IMG/VR virus record: IMGVR_UViG_3300030110_002260
Span: 1-20,222 of that record
Direction: 5' to 3' (one strand)
Source of the DNA: a virus
DNA length: 20,222 bases
Below, piece after piece: positions 1-6,974 of this stretch (within the stretch, counting starts at the first letter, position 1; every line of letters starts with the position of its first letter). The notes under the pieces were generated by a model. It did not search any database and was not told where the DNA came from. It saw only the letters and a program-made list of their open reading frames with translations. The position numbers were made by a program, and so were the translations under genes.

Positions 1-807
1 AGAAGAGAAGATTCTGATACTCCTAAGTTTCAAGGAGCAAAAACCAATACTGTTTTTGATGCTTCAGCCGATGCACTTACATTAACCAATCCAGCTACTA
101 ACGCATCTGGTGAATATGCTTTTAATACTGTTTTAGGGTATAATGCAGGACTTGATATGACGACTACTACAGATAATGTTTTTGTGGGAGCACAAGCAGC
201 ACAAAATGTAACGACAGGGGGTGCTAGCGTTATAATAGGAAGAGATGCTGCAAATACCTTAACAACGGGTGGTAGTTGTATTGCGATTGGATATAGCACA
301 GATGTATCTGCTTCAGGAGCTTCTCATCAAATTGCAATAGGAACAGACATTGCTGCTACTGGTGACAATACATTTAATTTTGGTAAAGCAAGTAATGTTG
401 TTTCAAATACATTTACTTCTAATGCTTCTTTTACCAGAAGTTCTGATGTCCACAAGAAAACAAACATAGAAGATGACACTTTAGGTTTAGATTTTATTAA
501 CGATTTAAGAACGGTAACTTTTAATTGGAGACCTAATAGTGAGTTTCCAGAGCATTATAAAGACTATCATCCTACTGTTAGTAAAATGCAAACGGATATT
601 AAGTTACATGGTATGATTGCTCAAGATGTAAAAGCTGCATTAGATAAGCAAGGTGTAGATAGCTTTGGTGGTTGGTCAGAAGAAGAAGATGGCTCGCAAA
701 GAATATCTCAAGAAATGTTTGTCCACCCAATCATTAGGGCAGTGCAAGAATTATCAGCACAGGTTGATGAATTAAAAGCAGAAATAAAGGAGCTTAAAAA
801 TGGCTAG
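1..807 (+). CDS. Tail fibre C-terminal part with S74 peptidase chaperone (5' partial)
   Basis: The frame is open from base 1, so this is the last 268 residues of a longer protein. The first ~140 residues carry short repeats with VFVGAQAA, VIIGRDAA and AIGYST separated by TTGG-type turns, the pattern of beta-roll repeats in YadA-like heads and phage fibres. From residue 148 comes the start of a peptidase S74 domain, SDVHKKTNI. The Ser and the Lys five residues later match the catalytic Ser/Lys dyad known for endosialidase-type intramolecular chaperones, which trimerise the fibre and then cut themselves off just before that Ser. Further S74-like elements are HGMIAQDV and the heptad-like end from about residue 243 (VQELSAQVDELKAEIKELK), probably a trimeric coiled coil. 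The protein is inferred to be the receptor-binding fibre or appendage. An internal ATG at 157 is not the start, because repeat sequence continues upstream of it. The domain call is firm; the receptor is unknown. Confidence 0.88.
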   Translation, partial: RREDSDTPKFQGAKTNTVFDASADALTLTNPATNASGEYAFNTVLGYNAGLDMTTTTDNVFVGAQAAQNVTTGGASVIIGRDAANTLTTGGSCIAIGYSTDVSASGASHQIAIGTDIAATGDNTFNFGKASNVVSNTFTSNASFTRSSDVHKKTNIEDDTLGLDFINDLRTVTFNWRPNSEFPEHYKDYHPTVSKMQTDIKLHGMIAQDVKAALDKQGVDSFGGWSEEEDGSQRISQEMFVHPIIRAVQELSAQVDELKAEIKELKNG

Positions 808-1114
808 CGTTGATGATAGAAAAGCAAGCGATCCTTTACTAGAGTGGTTTAGTTTTGATAGTGAAGGCAAAAGAACTAGGACAGATAAAAAGATAGCTAA
901 AGATTTAGTAACAATGGGTCATTCTGTGACATACATCAATGATATTATAGCAGGAAATGCTGCAACAGATGTTAACGATACTAGAAAAAAGTTAATAGTT
1001 GGCGATAATGTTATGTCTTTAGAAAATATGATAGCCTACAAAGATTGGAAAGGTGATGAAGATTTTACCGATGCAAATAAAGCAATCACAGATGGCAAAG
1101 CATATATGGGATAA
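800..1114 (+). CDS. Small hypothetical phage protein, paralogue 1 (104 aa)
   Basis: I do not recognise a named family. The start ATG overlaps the end of the fibre gene by 8 bases and has AAGGAG about six bases upstream, so translation is probably coupled to the fibre. The protein is polar, with no signal peptide or membrane segment. Its last ~30 residues (YKDWKGDEDFTDANKAITDG, then KAYMG) align with the end of the next protein (LDDWGSEDMTAVNAAISAG, then ETFVG), so the two look like tandem paralogues. Its position straight after the fibre suggests a virion accessory, fibre-associated or assembly protein, but that rests on location alone. Confidence 0.8.
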   Translation: MASVDDRKASDPLLEWFSFDSEGKRTRTDKKIAKDLVTMGHSVTYINDIIAGNAATDVNDTRKKLIVGDNVMSLENMIAYKDWKGDEDFTDANKAITDGKAYMG

Positions 1115-1124
1115 GGGGGAATAA

Positions 1125-1403
1125 ATGGCAAAAGAGGCAAGGTCAGACGAATTAAAAGCACAAAATCATGCAGCAATGCTCGATGGTGCTAATGTTATTA
1201 CAACTGTAATAGCTACTCACAATAAAGGCAGTGATGCGGAAGAAGCTGATTTTGCACATGATATGACGCATGACGAAAAGAAAGCCAGAGTGTCAAGGTC
1301 AATGGGATATCTTAAAGTTATGGTCTCCCTAGATGATTGGGGTTCAGAAGACATGACTGCTGTAAACGCTGCAATTAGTGCAGGGGAAACATTTGTAGGC
1401 TAA
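1125..1403 (+). CDS. Small hypothetical phage protein, paralogue 2 (92 aa)
   Basis: The ATG lies four bases after a strong AGGGGGA ribosome-binding sequence, ten bases after the previous stop. The N-terminal half is Ala- and charge-rich (KEARSDELKAQNHAAMLDGA) and probably helical. The C-terminal half carries the element shared with the preceding gene, centred on DW, ED, N-x-AI and a terminal G-x(2,3)-(V/M)-G. No enzyme motif, signal peptide or membrane segment is visible. I cannot assign a function. Its place between the fibre and the tail hub-like gene suggests a structural or assembly role. Confidence 0.8.
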   Translation: MAKEARSDELKAQNHAAMLDGANVITTVIATHNKGSDAEEADFAHDMTHDEKKARVSRSMGYLKVMVSLDDWGSEDMTAVNAAISAGETFVG

Positions 1404-1417
1404 AAGGATATATCTGA

Positions 1418-3343
1418 ATGCCCTTAACGAAGTTACAATTCAAGCCGGGTGTTAATAGAGAAACAACGTCTTATTCTAATGAGGGCGGTTGGTTTGACAT
1501 AGACAAAACACGGTTTAGGTTTGGTTTTCCAGAAAAAATAGGCGGTTGGACAAGATACGCTGTTAATGCGTTTTTAGGTACGGCTCGTTCTTTACACCCT
1601 TGGGTTGCACTTGATGGAACTCAGTTTCTTGGTGTAGGAACTCATTTAAAATACTACATTAACGAAGGTGGTGGTTATAATGATGTAACGCCTATTCGAG
1701 CTACAACTACAAATGGTATTGTCTTTGCAGCTACAAATGGGTCTTCTACTATTACAGCTACGGATGACGCTCACGGAGCAAGTATTGGGGATTTTGTAAC
1801 AATATCAGGAGCAGTTTCTCTTGGAGGTTTAATAACCGCAGATGTTTTAAACCAAGAATATCAAGTCGTTCTTGTGCCTACCGCTAATACCTTTACTTTT
1901 GTAGCGAGAGAAGCTGATACGTCCATAGCAAGTATTACTACAACATCAGGTTTAAATCCAACGCCTGTTGTAGCAAACTCTAGTGACACAGGTAATGGTG
2001 GTTCAGGTGCAGATGCTGCTTATCAAGTAACTGTTGGTTTAGATACGGCTCTTACTGGTAACGGTTGGAACGCAGGATCATATGGTCGTGGCACTTGGAA
2101 CTCTTCTTCAAACTTATCTGTTGAGGGGGCTACTTTACGAATATGGAGTCATGATAACTTTGGTGAAGACCTTATTCTAAACGCCAGAGATGCAGGTATA
2201 TTTTATTGGGATAGAACAAACGGAACATCAACAAGAGCCGTGGCTTTATCTTCTTTAGCAAGTTCAAACCTTGCACCCACGATAGCAAAAAAGGTTTTAG
2301 TATCAGACAGAGATAGGCACATAATAGCGTTTGGTTGTGATCCTGAAACAGCTATAGGCACACAAGATCCGCTTCTTATTCGATTTGGTTCTCAAGAAAG
2401 TCTGACGGATTGGCAAAGTTTAGCAACCAATACAGCCGGCGAATTGCGTATAGGTTCTGGGTCTGAAATTATAACGGCTATAGAAACACGCCAACAGGTG
2501 ATTGTATTTACAGACGAATCACTTCATGCCATGCAGTTCCTAGGACCGCCTTTCACCTTTGGTATAAATACTATTTCTGAAAACATCACAATAGCAGGTC
2601 CACTTGCTGCTATAGCTGTTGAAGACATGGTGTTTTGGATGGGTAAACAAGAGTTTTACGTTTATGGTGGAGGAGTTCAAAGACTTCCGTGTACTGTAAG
2701 AGATTTTGTATTTAATGACTTTAATGAATTGCAAAGTGAAAAAGTAACAGCTGCAACAAATACTTCCTTTTCGGAGGTTTGGTGGTTTTACCCCAGTGCG
2801 AATAGTCAGGAGAATGACCGATACGTTATTTACAACTATCAACAAAAGATCTGGTACTTTGGTGCATTAGCTCGAACGGTTTGGTTGGATAGAGGCATTG
2901 AAAGCAATCCTGTAGCTGCTGGTACGGACCATTATTTATATACCCACGAAAGTGGTTTAGACGATGGAAGCACCGATCCTGTTTCAGCTATCACAGCGTT
3001 TGTTGAATCTAGTCAAATAGACGTTGGTGATGGGGATTCATTTTCTTTTGTAAACAGAGCTATTCCTGATCTTACATTTAGAAATTCAACAGCAGAATCA
3101 CCGAAAGCTATTTTTACTGTTAAAACACGGAATTACCCCGGTGGTGCGTATTTACAATCAGATGCAAAAGACGTTACAAGATCCGCAGCAGCTACATCAA
3201 CGGTGGTAGAACAATTTACAAATCAAATAAATTTACGGCTTAGAGGTCGTTCTTTTGCTTTAAAAATAGAAAGCACCGATACAGGGGTGGCTTGGCGACT
3301 GGGTTCTCCAAGAATAGATGTTAAGCCAGATGGAAGAAGATAA
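1418..3343 (+). CDS. Putative tail hub/nozzle-type structural protein (641 aa)
   Basis: This is a large, beta-rich protein with many Gly, Thr, Ser and aromatic residues and almost no Cys. It begins MPLTKLQFKPGVNRETTSY and continues with WFDIDKTRFRFGFPEKIGGW, an opening I associate with the tail-tube/nozzle or head-completion proteins of podoviruses (the T7 gp12 and P22 gp10 functional class). That assignment rests on length, composition and position rather than a catalytic signature. Residues ~105-200 look like an inserted beta domain rich in Thr/Ala (TNGSSTITATDDAHGASIGD). The start has AAGGA nine bases upstream. The stop shares one base with the next start (TAATG), so the next gene is likely coupled. 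It lies downstream of the fibre and upstream of the ejection proteins, as expected for tail assembly genes. It could be another tail structural protein of similar size. Confidence 0.65.
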   Translation: MPLTKLQFKPGVNRETTSYSNEGGWFDIDKTRFRFGFPEKIGGWTRYAVNAFLGTARSLHPWVALDGTQFLGVGTHLKYYINEGGGYNDVTPIRATTTNGIVFAATNGSSTITATDDAHGASIGDFVTISGAVSLGGLITADVLNQEYQVVLVPTANTFTFVAREADTSIASITTTSGLNPTPVVANSSDTGNGGSGADAAYQVTVGLDTALTGNGWNAGSYGRGTWNSSSNLSVEGATLRIWSHDNFGEDLILNARDAGIFYWDRTNGTSTRAVALSSLASSNLAPTIAKKVLVSDRDRHIIAFGCDPETAIGTQDPLLIRFGSQESLTDWQSLATNTAGELRIGSGSEIITAIETRQQVIVFTDESLHAMQFLGPPFTFGINTISENITIAGPLAAIAVEDMVFWMGKQEFYVYGGGVQRLPCTVRDFVFNDFNELQSEKVTAATNTSFSEVWWFYPSANSQENDRYVIYNYQQKIWYFGALARTVWLDRGIESNPVAAGTDHYLYTHESGLDDGSTDPVSAITAFVESSQIDVGDGDSFSFVNRAIPDLTFRNSTAESPKAIFTVKTRNYPGGAYLQSDAKDVTRSAAATSTVVEQFTNQINLRLRGRSFALKIESTDTGVAWRLGSPRIDVKPDGRR

Positions 3344-3654
3344 TGCCAAGAAATTTAAATCTACCATTCTTTCCTGTTCCACCGGAGGAATACAGTCGAG
3401 AGTATATGGCAGAGGTTGTACGAGCTTTTTCTGTTTACCTAACACAAATGCAAAATCCAGGAGAGGGAAGAAACACAGAGTTAACGCTAACTAATTTACA
3501 GACAGATGATCTTGGACTAGAGGTGGGATCAGTATTTGAGTACAGAGACGTGTCAGGTATGATGGGAAATTTAAAGATTGTAACGGCAGATAGATCTCAT
3601 ACAAGAGGCAACTCTGCTACAGGTGCGGTAGGAAGTGTAACGATAACAACATAA
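3343..3654 (+). CDS. Small hypothetical virion-module protein (103 aa)
   Basis: The ATG overlaps the preceding stop by one base (TAATG), with GGAAG seven bases upstream inside the previous gene, which indicates translational coupling. The N-terminal ~40 residues contain a Pro-rich lead (LPFFPVPPEEY) and an amphipathic helix (MAEVVRAFSVYLTQMQNPG). The second half is beta-like with Thr/Val and ends in GSVTITT. I do not recognise a family. Coupling to the hub-like gene suggests a tail component or assembly partner of that protein. Confidence 0.78.
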   Translation: MPRNLNLPFFPVPPEEYSREYMAEVVRAFSVYLTQMQNPGEGRNTELTLTNLQTDDLGLEVGSVFEYRDVSGMMGNLKIVTADRSHTRGNSATGAVGSVTITT

Positions 3655-3716
3655 TGGTACTAGTAAAAAGAATATAACTTTGATACCATGCGATAAATAC
3701 AGGAGATCTAAAAGCA

Positions 3717-4436
3717 ATGGGCATTGATTTACTAAAAACATTAGGCACTCTGGTTGGAATGTCTGTGGGTGGCCCAGGTGGTGCTGCCATAGGTGCTGCT
3801 TTAGGAGAAGGAATTTCCTCTGGTGGTAACTTTGAAAAAATGCTTCAAGCGGGAATAGGCACTCTTACAACGGCTCAGTTTGGAGGCAACGCTTTACTTG
3901 CAGCTAACCTCTTGAACAGCGGCACTACTTCTTCTTCACGTCCTGGACCAATGATGCCGCCGGGACAACCACAACCAGGCGGCATTCCTGGTGCCTTTGG
4001 AACAGGAACTCCAGCTCGTGGAGTTTTACAAGGTGGTGGTGGTATAACCAATCTTTTAAATATAGCAGGGTTGAATACTCCTGAAGGATTATCTATGTTA
4101 AGAGTTCTTGCAGATAAAAATCCTCCAAAAGTTACAACACCTTTACAAAGACGACAGATGGAAACAGGAGAAAGACTTCCTGATTATAGAGGAACTCCGG
4201 CACCCGACATGAGATTTGCAAACATGGGAGGTATGATTGAGGGTCCTGGAACAGGAACCAGTGATTCCATTAACTCTATGATTTATCAAAATGGTAGACC
4301 AGTTCAAGAAGCTCGGCTCTCGGACGGTGAGTTTGTTATGACGGCAGATGCCGTCAAAGGTGCTGGCAACGGTAACCGTGCTGCTGGTGCTGCTAAGATG
4401 TACAAGATGATGAATCAATTTGAGGGGAGAGCATAA
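3717..4436 (+). CDS. Putative internal virion / ejection protein with glycine zipper (239 aa)
   Basis: The start ATG is nine bases after AGGAGAT. Residues ~12-36 form a Gly-rich hydrophobic stretch (VGMSVGGPGGAAIGAALGEG) of glycine-zipper type, able to pack or insert into a membrane. A Pro/Gly-rich linker at ~75-100 follows. The C-terminal ~70 residues carry GPGTGTSDSINSMI, ARLSDGEFVMTADAVKGAGN and a basic/Met end (GAAKMYKMMNQFEGRA). I recall this LSDGEFVM-type tail from structural or internal virion proteins of environmental phages, but its role is not established to my knowledge. It is first of four consecutive genes with ejection-protein character, which supports a DNA-ejection (T7 gp14/gp15-like) role by inference. 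The stop overlaps the next start by one base. Confidence 0.68.
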   Translation: MGIDLLKTLGTLVGMSVGGPGGAAIGAALGEGISSGGNFEKMLQAGIGTLTTAQFGGNALLAANLLNSGTTSSSRPGPMMPPGQPQPGGIPGAFGTGTPARGVLQGGGGITNLLNIAGLNTPEGLSMLRVLADKNPPKVTTPLQRRQMETGERLPDYRGTPAPDMRFANMGGMIEGPGTGTSDSINSMIYQNGRPVQEARLSDGEFVMTADAVKGAGNGNRAAGAAKMYKMMNQFEGRA

Positions 4437-5749
4437 TGGCTGAAGAGTATGTACAGTTAAGTGGTCAATATCTTCCTGATTATCAAGAACGATTTCTTAA
4501 AGACCTTCTAGCAAATGTTTATCAAGTTGATCCTGAAACAGGACAACCCACAGGTATTTCTGCCACGTCTCCGTTATATGGTGTTCCTGTAACAGACGAA
4601 GAAGGCAATCCTGTTTATGAGTTAGATCAGGAAGGAAATGTAAGATACGATCAATACGGTGAACCGATACAACAAGTTCAAGGTGGCGTACCTCGACCTG
4701 ACATTATGCAGTTTACCCCGGCTCAACAAAGAGCCATAGAAATGATGACAGGAACTGTTGACCCTGAAACTGGGGAGAGAGTTGGAGGTGGTATAGGTTT
4801 ATACCAGCCTATGATGGAACAAGCTGCCAGTACTCTGGGGGAGGGTCTCCAATCTTATCGATCCGGTGTAAACACTTTGGGTGCAACTACTCAAATGTTT
4901 GATCCAAGCGGTGGTATGGGATCTCCTCAACCTATGGGTAGACTTTCGTATGAACAACAGTTAGCAGGTTCTACTGATGCCCCACCAGGGGTTCCACCGT
5001 CCGAAGGTGTGCCTATTGATCCAAGTGTGTACGTAACGAAAGACCCAAGGGAAATTATAACTGAACCTACTATGTACGGGCAATCCCCTGTTGATAAGTT
5101 TATGAACCCGTATACGCAAAATGTTATTGATAATACCATGAGGCAAATAGATCGTCAGGCAGCAATGGCTCGTGCAGGAGAAGATGCAAGAGCGATAGAA
5201 GCAGGGGCGTTTGGTGGATCTCGATCCGGGGTTCAACGTGCAGAGACAGCAGGTCGAGTTCAAGAAGCAAAGGATAGAACGATAGCAGGTTTGTTAGACA
5301 AAGGATACAGTTCTGCTTTGGCTGGTGCACAATCTGCTTTTGAAAACCAACAGAACAGGGGGCAAACAGCAGGACAGCTGTTTGGTTCTTTGGGTCAGGG
5401 TATCGCAGGGCTTGGTGTGAAGCAAGGTGCTCTTGGAGAAGCAGCACAAGGTGCGGCACAACGAGATATTAATGCCTTGTTTAATGTTGGTTCCTTAGAG
5501 CAAGCACAGAGACAAGCAGAGTATGATGTGCAGAGGGCTGGGGCCATAGAAGAAGCATATGAACCCTTCCAACGTTTTTCATATATGTCTGATATATTTA
5601 GGGGCGTTCCTTCTACCTCGCAGACAATGACAATGTCTAGTATACCAAGACCTAACCCTGTATCTTCTTTCTTAGGAAATGTTGCAGGATATTCAGCACA
5701 ACAACAGCTTGGTGGACTAGGTGGTCTTAGAAACGTGAGTGGAGTGTAA
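4436..5749 (+). CDS. Putative internal virion / ejection protein (437 aa)
   Basis: The start shares one base with the previous stop (TAATG), and GGGGAG lies six bases upstream. The N-terminal ~100 residues include a run of short acidic/Gly-Asn turns (DEEGNPVYELDQEGNVRYD). Residues ~225-310 form a long Ala/Gln/Arg-rich helical block (MNPYTQNVIDNTMRQIDRQA, then ARAIEAGAFGGSRSG, then GLLDKGYSSALAGAQSAFE). Long Ala-rich helices of this kind are typical of phage internal core proteins that pass into the host with the DNA. The C-terminus is Gly/Ser/Gln-rich. No lytic transglycosylase or peptidase motif is seen. The role in the ejectosome is inferred from composition and neighbours. Confidence 0.66.
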   Translation: MAEEYVQLSGQYLPDYQERFLKDLLANVYQVDPETGQPTGISATSPLYGVPVTDEEGNPVYELDQEGNVRYDQYGEPIQQVQGGVPRPDIMQFTPAQQRAIEMMTGTVDPETGERVGGGIGLYQPMMEQAASTLGEGLQSYRSGVNTLGATTQMFDPSGGMGSPQPMGRLSYEQQLAGSTDAPPGVPPSEGVPIDPSVYVTKDPREIITEPTMYGQSPVDKFMNPYTQNVIDNTMRQIDRQAAMARAGEDARAIEAGAFGGSRSGVQRAETAGRVQEAKDRTIAGLLDKGYSSALAGAQSAFENQQNRGQTAGQLFGSLGQGIAGLGVKQGALGEAAQGAAQRDINALFNVGSLEQAQRQAEYDVQRAGAIEEAYEPFQRFSYMSDIFRGVPSTSQTMTMSSIPRPNPVSSFLGNVAGYSAQQQLGGLGGLRNVSGV

Positions 5750-5750
5750 C

Positions 5751-6962
5751 ATGGCAACAGATGTTAATAACAGAAGTTTATTTAAAAAGAAAAACCAAGA
5801 AGCAAGAAACGCCCTTAAAAAGATGGGCGGCATTATGGGATCTTCTGAAGAACTTATGAACGCTGTTATGGGTGGTGCTCCAAGTGCTACTGTTGAAAAG
5901 ATGACGGGTCAGGGAATGATGAACCCTGTTCCCTTTCAACCTATTATACCTTCTGGTAAACCAATGTCTCCTCCTCAAATGAGAATGCAACCTCAGATGG
6001 GACAGCCGCCTCAAATGAGAATGCAACCTCAGATGGGACAGCCGCCTCAAATGATGGCTCAAAATCAAATGAGAATGCAGCCTCAGATGGGGCAACGACC
6101 TCAAATGGGACAGCCACCTCAAATGAACATGCCTGTGCGAATGGCGGCAACAGGTGGCATTATGAACGCTTATCCAAGTAACTATTTTGCTGGAGCATTA
6201 GTTCAAAGAGGATTAAAATATCTTCCCGGTGTTGCACGTTTTTTACAAGGAAGACCTAGATCAGGTATCGGGGGAAAAGGTCCAGCAGGTTTTGAAAAAG
6301 CTATAAGTAAAGTAGATCGTCTTGCAGGGGCTACTGTCGGAAGAGGTATTGATGCTTTAAGAGGAAAAGTTGGTGGTGGCAAACCCACAGGTCCTGTGGG
6401 TAAAACTTTAAGAGCAATGAGAAGAAACCCTATTTTAACAGGAGCTGGGTTGTATTATGGCGGTAAAGCAATAGGAAGTTTGTTTGAGGATAAAGGAATA
6501 CCTGAAGGACTAGAGGAGGTAACGGTTGATAAGGGTTTATCTCCTCAAGAGAAAGAGGCTTTAAGGTTTCAGATGAGACAAGGGTTTGCAGAAGCTGCTA
6601 GTAAAAGTCCTTTTCCTTCTCGGGCGTATGCGGAAAGTTCTCTTTATGCAATGGACAAGCAGGACGAGGTAACTAAAGAGGCAGATAAAACGTATGACGC
6701 TGCGTATGCTGCTCTTTTTGCAGAGAACATAAGTAGGGTAGACCCTGACACTGGAGAAACGATGTCTCCCGAACAAGCAGATGAAGCGGCACAAGAAGTG
6801 GCTTCTAGAATAGCTCCTTTGTCTAGGAGAGCGATAGACATTACAGAAGATAGGCTTGGTGGTTCTGTTAAAATTATAGGCACTAAAGAAGAATATGATG
6901 AGTTGACTTCCGGAACTGTTTTTAGAGACAAAAATTCAGGTAAACTTCTCAAGAAACCTTAG
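5751..6962 (+). CDS. Putative virion protein with Met/Pro/Gln tandem repeats (403 aa)
   Basis: I chose the ATG at 5751 (MATDVNN) because GGAG lies six bases upstream; an in-frame GTG 12 bases earlier would lie inside the previous gene and lacks spacing to that site. Residues ~74-127 are a low-complexity segment built from PPQMRMQPQMGQ-type units. After it come AATGGIMNAYPSNYFAGALV and a basic Gly-rich stretch. Around residues 222-245 is a hydrophobic segment (ILTGAGLYYGGKAIGSLF) that could contact a membrane. The last ~150 residues are acidic and helical (ALFAENISRVDPDTGETMSP, then EQADEAAQEVASRIAPLSRR). The family is unrecognised. Its position inside the ejection-protein block suggests an internal virion or tail protein. 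Confidence 0.66.
   Translation: MATDVNNRSLFKKKNQEARNALKKMGGIMGSSEELMNAVMGGAPSATVEKMTGQGMMNPVPFQPIIPSGKPMSPPQMRMQPQMGQPPQMRMQPQMGQPPQMMAQNQMRMQPQMGQRPQMGQPPQMNMPVRMAATGGIMNAYPSNYFAGALVQRGLKYLPGVARFLQGRPRSGIGGKGPAGFEKAISKVDRLAGATVGRGIDALRGKVGGGKPTGPVGKTLRAMRRNPILTGAGLYYGGKAIGSLFEDKGIPEGLEEVTVDKGLSPQEKEALRFQMRQGFAEAASKSPFPSRAYAESSLYAMDKQDEVTKEADKTYDAAYAALFAENISRVDPDTGETMSPEQADEAAQEVASRIAPLSRRAIDITEDRLGGSVKIIGTKEEYDELTSGTVFRDKNSGKLLKKP
5970..6131 (+). repeat. Imperfect 36-bp tandem repeats encoding PPQMRMQPQMGQ
   Basis: Two adjacent 36-base units (5970-6005 and 6006-6041) differ by a single base. Degenerate and partial copies follow, up to the NMPV residues. All units stay in frame, giving Met/Gln/Pro-rich protein. 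The near-identity of the first two copies suggests recent slippage or recombination. Confidence 0.9.
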
Positions 6963-6974
6963 TGAGGAGTAAAG

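Noticed and set aside
1-1403. Diversity-generating retroelement at the fibre locus
   Set aside because: No reverse transcriptase or template/variable repeat pair is visible in the window; the small paralogues differ throughout rather than at adenines.
3654-3689. ATGGTA/TACCAT inverted repeat in the 62-base gap before the first ejection gene
   Set aside because: A 6-bp stem with a 24-base loop and no T run is too weak for a terminator, and no convincing promoter boxes were found in the gap.
5778-6122. Long - strand frame rich in His/Leu/Arg/Ser
   Set aside because: It is the antisense reading of the Met/Pro/Gln tandem repeat and only reflects that repeat.
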